A stretch of 64,000 bases of DNA, from assembly GCA_024291935.2 (NCBI GenBank), contig CM044315.1:74258385-74322384 (forward strand), read 5' to 3'. The stretch is from Okapia johnstoni. Lineage: Eukaryota > Chordata > Mammalia > Artiodactyla > Giraffidae. Position numbers and translations under genes: made by a program. A model generated the notes under the pieces. It saw only the letters and a program-made list of their open reading frames with translations, made no database searches and was not told the DNA's origin. Below are positions 60,724 to 64,000 of this stretch, in pieces (the first letter of the stretch is position 1; each line of letters starts with the position of its first letter).

Positions 60724-61358
60724 ATTACCTCTATCTAGTTACCCCAAACCTATTAAGCAGTCTTGGCTCCCTGCCTTAGCCCTCTTGGCTCCCTGCCAGC
60801 CTCTGGCAGCCGCCATGCTACTTTCTGTCTCTGGACTTGCCTGTTCTCGATATTTAACACAAATGCAATCATACAACATGTGACTTTGGTGTCTGGCTTC
60901 TTTCACTTAGGTTCCTCCACATTGTAGCATATATCAGTACTTCATTCCTTTTATGGCTGAATAATATTCCATTGTATGGATACATCACAATTTGTCTACC
61001 GGTTCATCTATTGATGGATATTTGGACTATTTCCATTTTTTGGCTGTTGTGAGTAATAATCGAATGAACATTCGTGTACAAGTGTCTACTTGAGTCCCTG
61101 TTTTCAGTTCTTTTGGATATATACCTAGAAATAGATCACTGGGTCACATGATAATTCTGTTTAACTTTTTGAAGAACCACCAAACAGTTTTCACAGTGTC
61201 TGTACCATTTACATTCCAACCTGCAATGTGCAAGGATTCTCCACATCCTCATCAATACTTGTTGTTGTCTCTCTCTTTTTTTTAAATAATAGCCATCTTA
61301 GTGGATATAAGGTGGTATTTCCTTGTGGTTTGATTTGCATTCCCCTGATGACTAATGA

Positions 61359-61485
61359 GGAGAAGGAAATGGCATCCCACTCCAGTGTTTTTGCCTGGAG
61401 AATCCCAGGGATGGCGGAGTCTGGTGGGCTGCCGTCTGTGGGATCGCACAGAGTCGGACACGACTGAAGCGACTTAGCAGCAACA
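61359..61485 (+). mobile_element. BOV-A monomer SINE inside L1
   Basis: The body runs from GGAGAAGGAAATGGCATCCC to ACACGACTGAAGCGACTTAG and a GCAGCAACA tail. The 12-bp TSD GATGACTAATGA is perfect (61347-61358 and 61486-61497), so the insertion is recent. Confidence 0.96.
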
Positions 61486-62048
61486 GATGACTAATGATGT
61501 TGAACATCTTTTCATGTGTTTGTTGTCCATTTGTACATCTTCTTTGGAGGAATGTCTAATTCTGATACTTAAAAATATGGGATACTATTTAAATATCTTG
61601 GTTTATAAACAAGATTATCAGGATATCCTGTGGTCTGAGAAATTTTCAAAAATAAAATCTTAAATTTCTGAACTCCAATTCTGTCCTGATTAAACCATAA
61701 GTTGGAGATTTAAAAAAAGAGAGAGACAGAGGCTTTTTACTTCTCAAATACCAAAGAAGAAACAGGCAGTCTTACATCTTTTGGGTGCCTAATGAATTAG
61801 CCCCTTAAGAATAATTTAATTTTTAAAATCTCTGATTCCTCTGGTCTCACACCAACCAAGTATTTATATAAAATAATCAATTTAGCTTTAAAGGCAGGTT
61901 TCGAAAACTTGGCATTAAATGATTAAATATTTGAATTATTTTACTTTCTTCTGACATCACTGAATCTGCAAAATTTCTAGAAACTGGTTTATCTGTTTTA
62001 GTGATTCACGAAAAGTCAGTTAATTGTCCTCCCAGCTCAATTCAGTCT

Positions 62049-64000
62049 CAGTTCAGTTCAGTCGCTCAGTTGTGTCTGACTCTTTGAGACCCCATGAATC
62101 GCAGCACGCCAGGCCTCCCTTTCCATCACCAACTCCCGGAGTCTACCCAAACCCATGTCCATCGAGTCGGTGATGCCATCCAGCCCTCTCATCCTCTGTC
62201 GTCCCCTTCTCCTCCTGCCCCCAATCCTTCCCAACATCAGGGTCTTTTCCAGTGAGTCAACTCTTCGCATGAGGTGACCAGAGTATTAGAGTTCCAGCTT
62301 CAACATCAGTCCTTCCAATGAACACCCAGGACTGACCTCCTTTAGGATGGATTGGTTGGATCTTCTTGCAGTCCAAGGGACTCTCAAGAGTCATCTCCAA
62401 CACCACAGTTCAAAAGCATCAATTCTTCGATGCTCAGCTTTCTTCACCATCCAGCTGTCACATCCGTACATGACTACTGTAAAAACCATAGCCTTGACTA
62501 GACGGACTTTTGTTGGCAAAGTAATGTCTCTGCTTTTATATTCTATCTAGGTTGGTCATAACCTTCCAAGGAGTAAGCGTCTTTTAATTTCATGGCTGCA
62601 GTCACCATCTGCAGTGATTTTGGAGCCCAAAAAAATAAAGTCTGACCCTGTGTCCACTGTTTCCCCATCTATTTCTCATGAAGTGATGGGACCAGATGCC
62701 ATGATCTTAGTTTTCTGAATGTTGAGCTTTAAGCCAACTTTTTCACTCTCTTCTTTCACTTTCATCAAGAGGCTCTTTAGTTCTTCTTAGCTTTCTGCCA
62801 TAAGGTTGGTGTCACCTGCATATCTGAGGTTATTGATATTTCTCCCGGCAATCTTGATTCCAGCTTGTGCTTCTTCCATACCAGCGTTTTTCATGATGTA
62901 CCCTGCATATAAGTTAAATAAACACAGTGACAATCTACAGCCTTGACATACTTCTTTTCCTATTTGGAACCAGTCTGTTGTTCCGTGTCCAGTTCTAACT
63001 GTTGCTTCCTGAGCTGCATACAGGTTTCTCAAGAGACAGGTCAGGTGGTCTGGTATTCCCATCTCTTTCAGAATTTTCCACAGTTTATTGTGATCCACAC
63101 AGTCAAAGGCTTTGTTATAGTCAATAAAGCAGAAATAGATGTTTTTCTGGAACTCTTTTGCTTTTTCGATGATCCAGCGGATGTTGGCAATTTGATCTCT
63201 GGTTCCTCTGCCTTTTCTAAAACCAGCTTGAACTTCTGAAAGTTCACGGTTCACAGATTGCTGAAGCCTGGCTTGGAGAATTTTAAGCATTACTTTACTA
63301 GCGTGTGAGATGAGTGCAATTGTGCGGTAGTTTGAGCATTCTTTGGCATTGCCTTTCTTTGAGATTGGAATGAAAACTGACCTTTTCCAGTCCTGTGGCC
63401 ACTGCTGAGTTTTCCATATTTGCTGGAATATTGAGTGCAGCACTTTCACAGCATCATCTTTCAGGATTTGAAACAGCTCAACTGGAATTCCATCACCTCC
63501 ACTAACTTTGTTTGTAGTGATGCTTTCTAAGGCCCACTTGACTTCACATTCCAGGATGTCTGGCTCGAGCTGAGTGATCACACCATTGTGATTATCTGGG
63601 TCATGAAGATCTTTTTTGTACAGTTCTTCTGTGTATTCTTGCCACCTCTGCTTAATATCTTCGCTTCTGTTAGGTCCATACCATTTCTGTCCTTTATCGA
63701 GCCCATCTTTGCATGAAATGTTCCCTTGGTATCTCTAATTTTCTTGAAGAGATCTCTAGTCTTTCCCATTCTATTGTTTTCCTCTATTTCTTTGCATTGA
63801 TCGCTGAGGAAGTCTTTCTTATCTCTCCTTGCTATTCTTTGGAACTCTGCATTCAGATGGGAATATCTTTCCTTTTCTCCTTTGCTTTTCACTTCTCTTC
63901 TTTTCCCAGCTATTTGTAAGGCCTCCTCAGACAGCCATTTTGCTTTTTTGCATTTCTTTTCTATGAGGATGGTCTTGATCCCTGTCTCCTGTACAATGTC
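62049..64000 (-). mobile_element. BovB LINE, 3' two-thirds, continues beyond window
   Basis: On + it begins with the tail complement CAGTTCAGTTCAGTCGCTCA and continues through the ORF2 C-terminus, RT and linker to the window edge (TCTCCTGTACAATGTC, the DIVQET region of ORF2). It is collinear with 20510-22455 in reverse. Orientation is single throughout, with no inversion up to the edge. Confidence 0.95.
62787..63581 (-). pseudogene. BovB ORF2 reverse transcriptase remnant, active site mutated
   Basis: A 264-codon open frame ([20 protein letters not shown] onward) covers the RT core, including [11 protein letters not shown] and [13 protein letters not shown] with the first catalytic Asp kept. 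The active-site word is YAGD instead of YADD, so one of the two adjacent catalytic Asp residues is lost. Frames break before the C-terminal domain (62058-62270, [10 protein letters not shown]) and before the linker (63578-63892). Confidence 0.92.

Larger units (their letters stand above)
60385..61560 (-). mobile_element. Old L1 3'-UTR fragment, interrupted by two SINEs
   Basis: The + strand reads as reverse L1: TTTTAAAGCATACAATTCAC, ATTCCTTTTATGGCTGAATA, TCCATTGTATGGATACATCA, AGTTCTTTTGGATATATACC, and TTTGATTTGCATTCCCCTGA. The L1 text resumes exactly after each SINE. Confidence 0.85.
36966..64000 (+). other. FAF1: FAF1 intron downstream of exon C (partial, more than 27 kb)
   Basis: No FAF1 exon is recognisable after 36965. 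The expected next exon encodes an unusually Glu/Arg-rich stretch that should be conspicuous. The interval is dominated by retroposons, annotated individually. Stretches over 300 bases with nothing I can name: 36990-37480, 38641-39050, 39320-40518, 40718-41658, 41948-42563, 47851-48353, 52241-53250, 53420-54179 (a weak L2-like word near 53540), 57191-57854 (an L2-tail word near 57270), 58144-58784, 58961-59890 and 61561-62048. Confidence 0.75.

Noticed and set aside
36966..64000. Search for the next FAF1 exon (Glu/Arg/Lys-rich segment)
   Set aside because: No frame with that composition between an AG and a GT was found. The charged stretches seen belong to BovB ORF2.
19372..64000. Repeated similar blocks that might suggest a CRISPR-like or gene-family array
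   Set aside because: All regularly recurring words (GACTGAGCGAC, CTCCAGTATTC and similar) are BovB/Bov-A retroposon sequence with target-site duplications and irregular spacing.

Overview
This is nuclear DNA of a ruminant, most probably a bovid. It carries BovB (RTE-type) LINEs, the ruminant SINEs Bov-tA and BOV-A (BovB-derived, some with tRNA-like heads), older cetartiodactyl CHR-type SINEs, and mammal-wide fossils (L1, L2, MIR, MER5A-like and hAT DNA transposons). There is no bacterial-style operon, CRISPR array or phage. Nothing in it looks like a previously undescribed biological system, and I do not claim one.

The only host gene I can support is FAF1 (Fas-associated factor 1, a p97/VCP cofactor) on the + strand. 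Three internal coding exons lie at 10250-10404, 32591-32727 and 36877-36965. They join with matching phases (0/2, 2/1, 1/0) into one uninterrupted 127-codon stretch of the UAS (thioredoxin-like) domain. The rest of the window is FAF1 intron: more than 10.2 kb upstream, 22.2 kb and 4.1 kb between the exons, and more than 27 kb downstream. I saw neither the preceding exon nor the following one (start of the coiled-coil segment before the UBX domain).

Layout. 1-1.6 kb: two young SINEs, a SINE remnant at the window edge and a rearranged L1 tail. 1.6-19.3 kb: nearly free of ruminant-specific insertions apart from one SINE at 13.7 kb; it holds exon A and probable non-coding conserved sequence. 19.4-22.5 kb: a nearly complete BovB whose ORF2 is broken by one stop codon and two small deletions that together restore frame. 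23-31 kb: SINEs, old L1/L2 and a (TG)21 tract. 32.6-37 kb: exons B and C flanking a fossil hAT transposon. 38-41 kb: a SINE cluster and a 75-bp-arm inverted repeat. 42.6-45.7 kb: a near-full-length BovB split into two opposed halves with a 16-bp target-site duplication (twin-priming signature). 46-51.8 kb: two L1 remnants interrupted by nested SINEs and BovB tails. 52-58 kb: SINEs, an L1 tail, and a second inverted BovB composite. 60.4-61.6 kb: an old L1 hit by two SINEs. 62.0 kb to the edge: another BovB on the - strand, cut by the window.

Repeat family names rest on recognition of consensus features, not on a database search. Boundaries are exact where a target-site duplication (TSD) is quoted and approximate (tens of bases) elsewhere.
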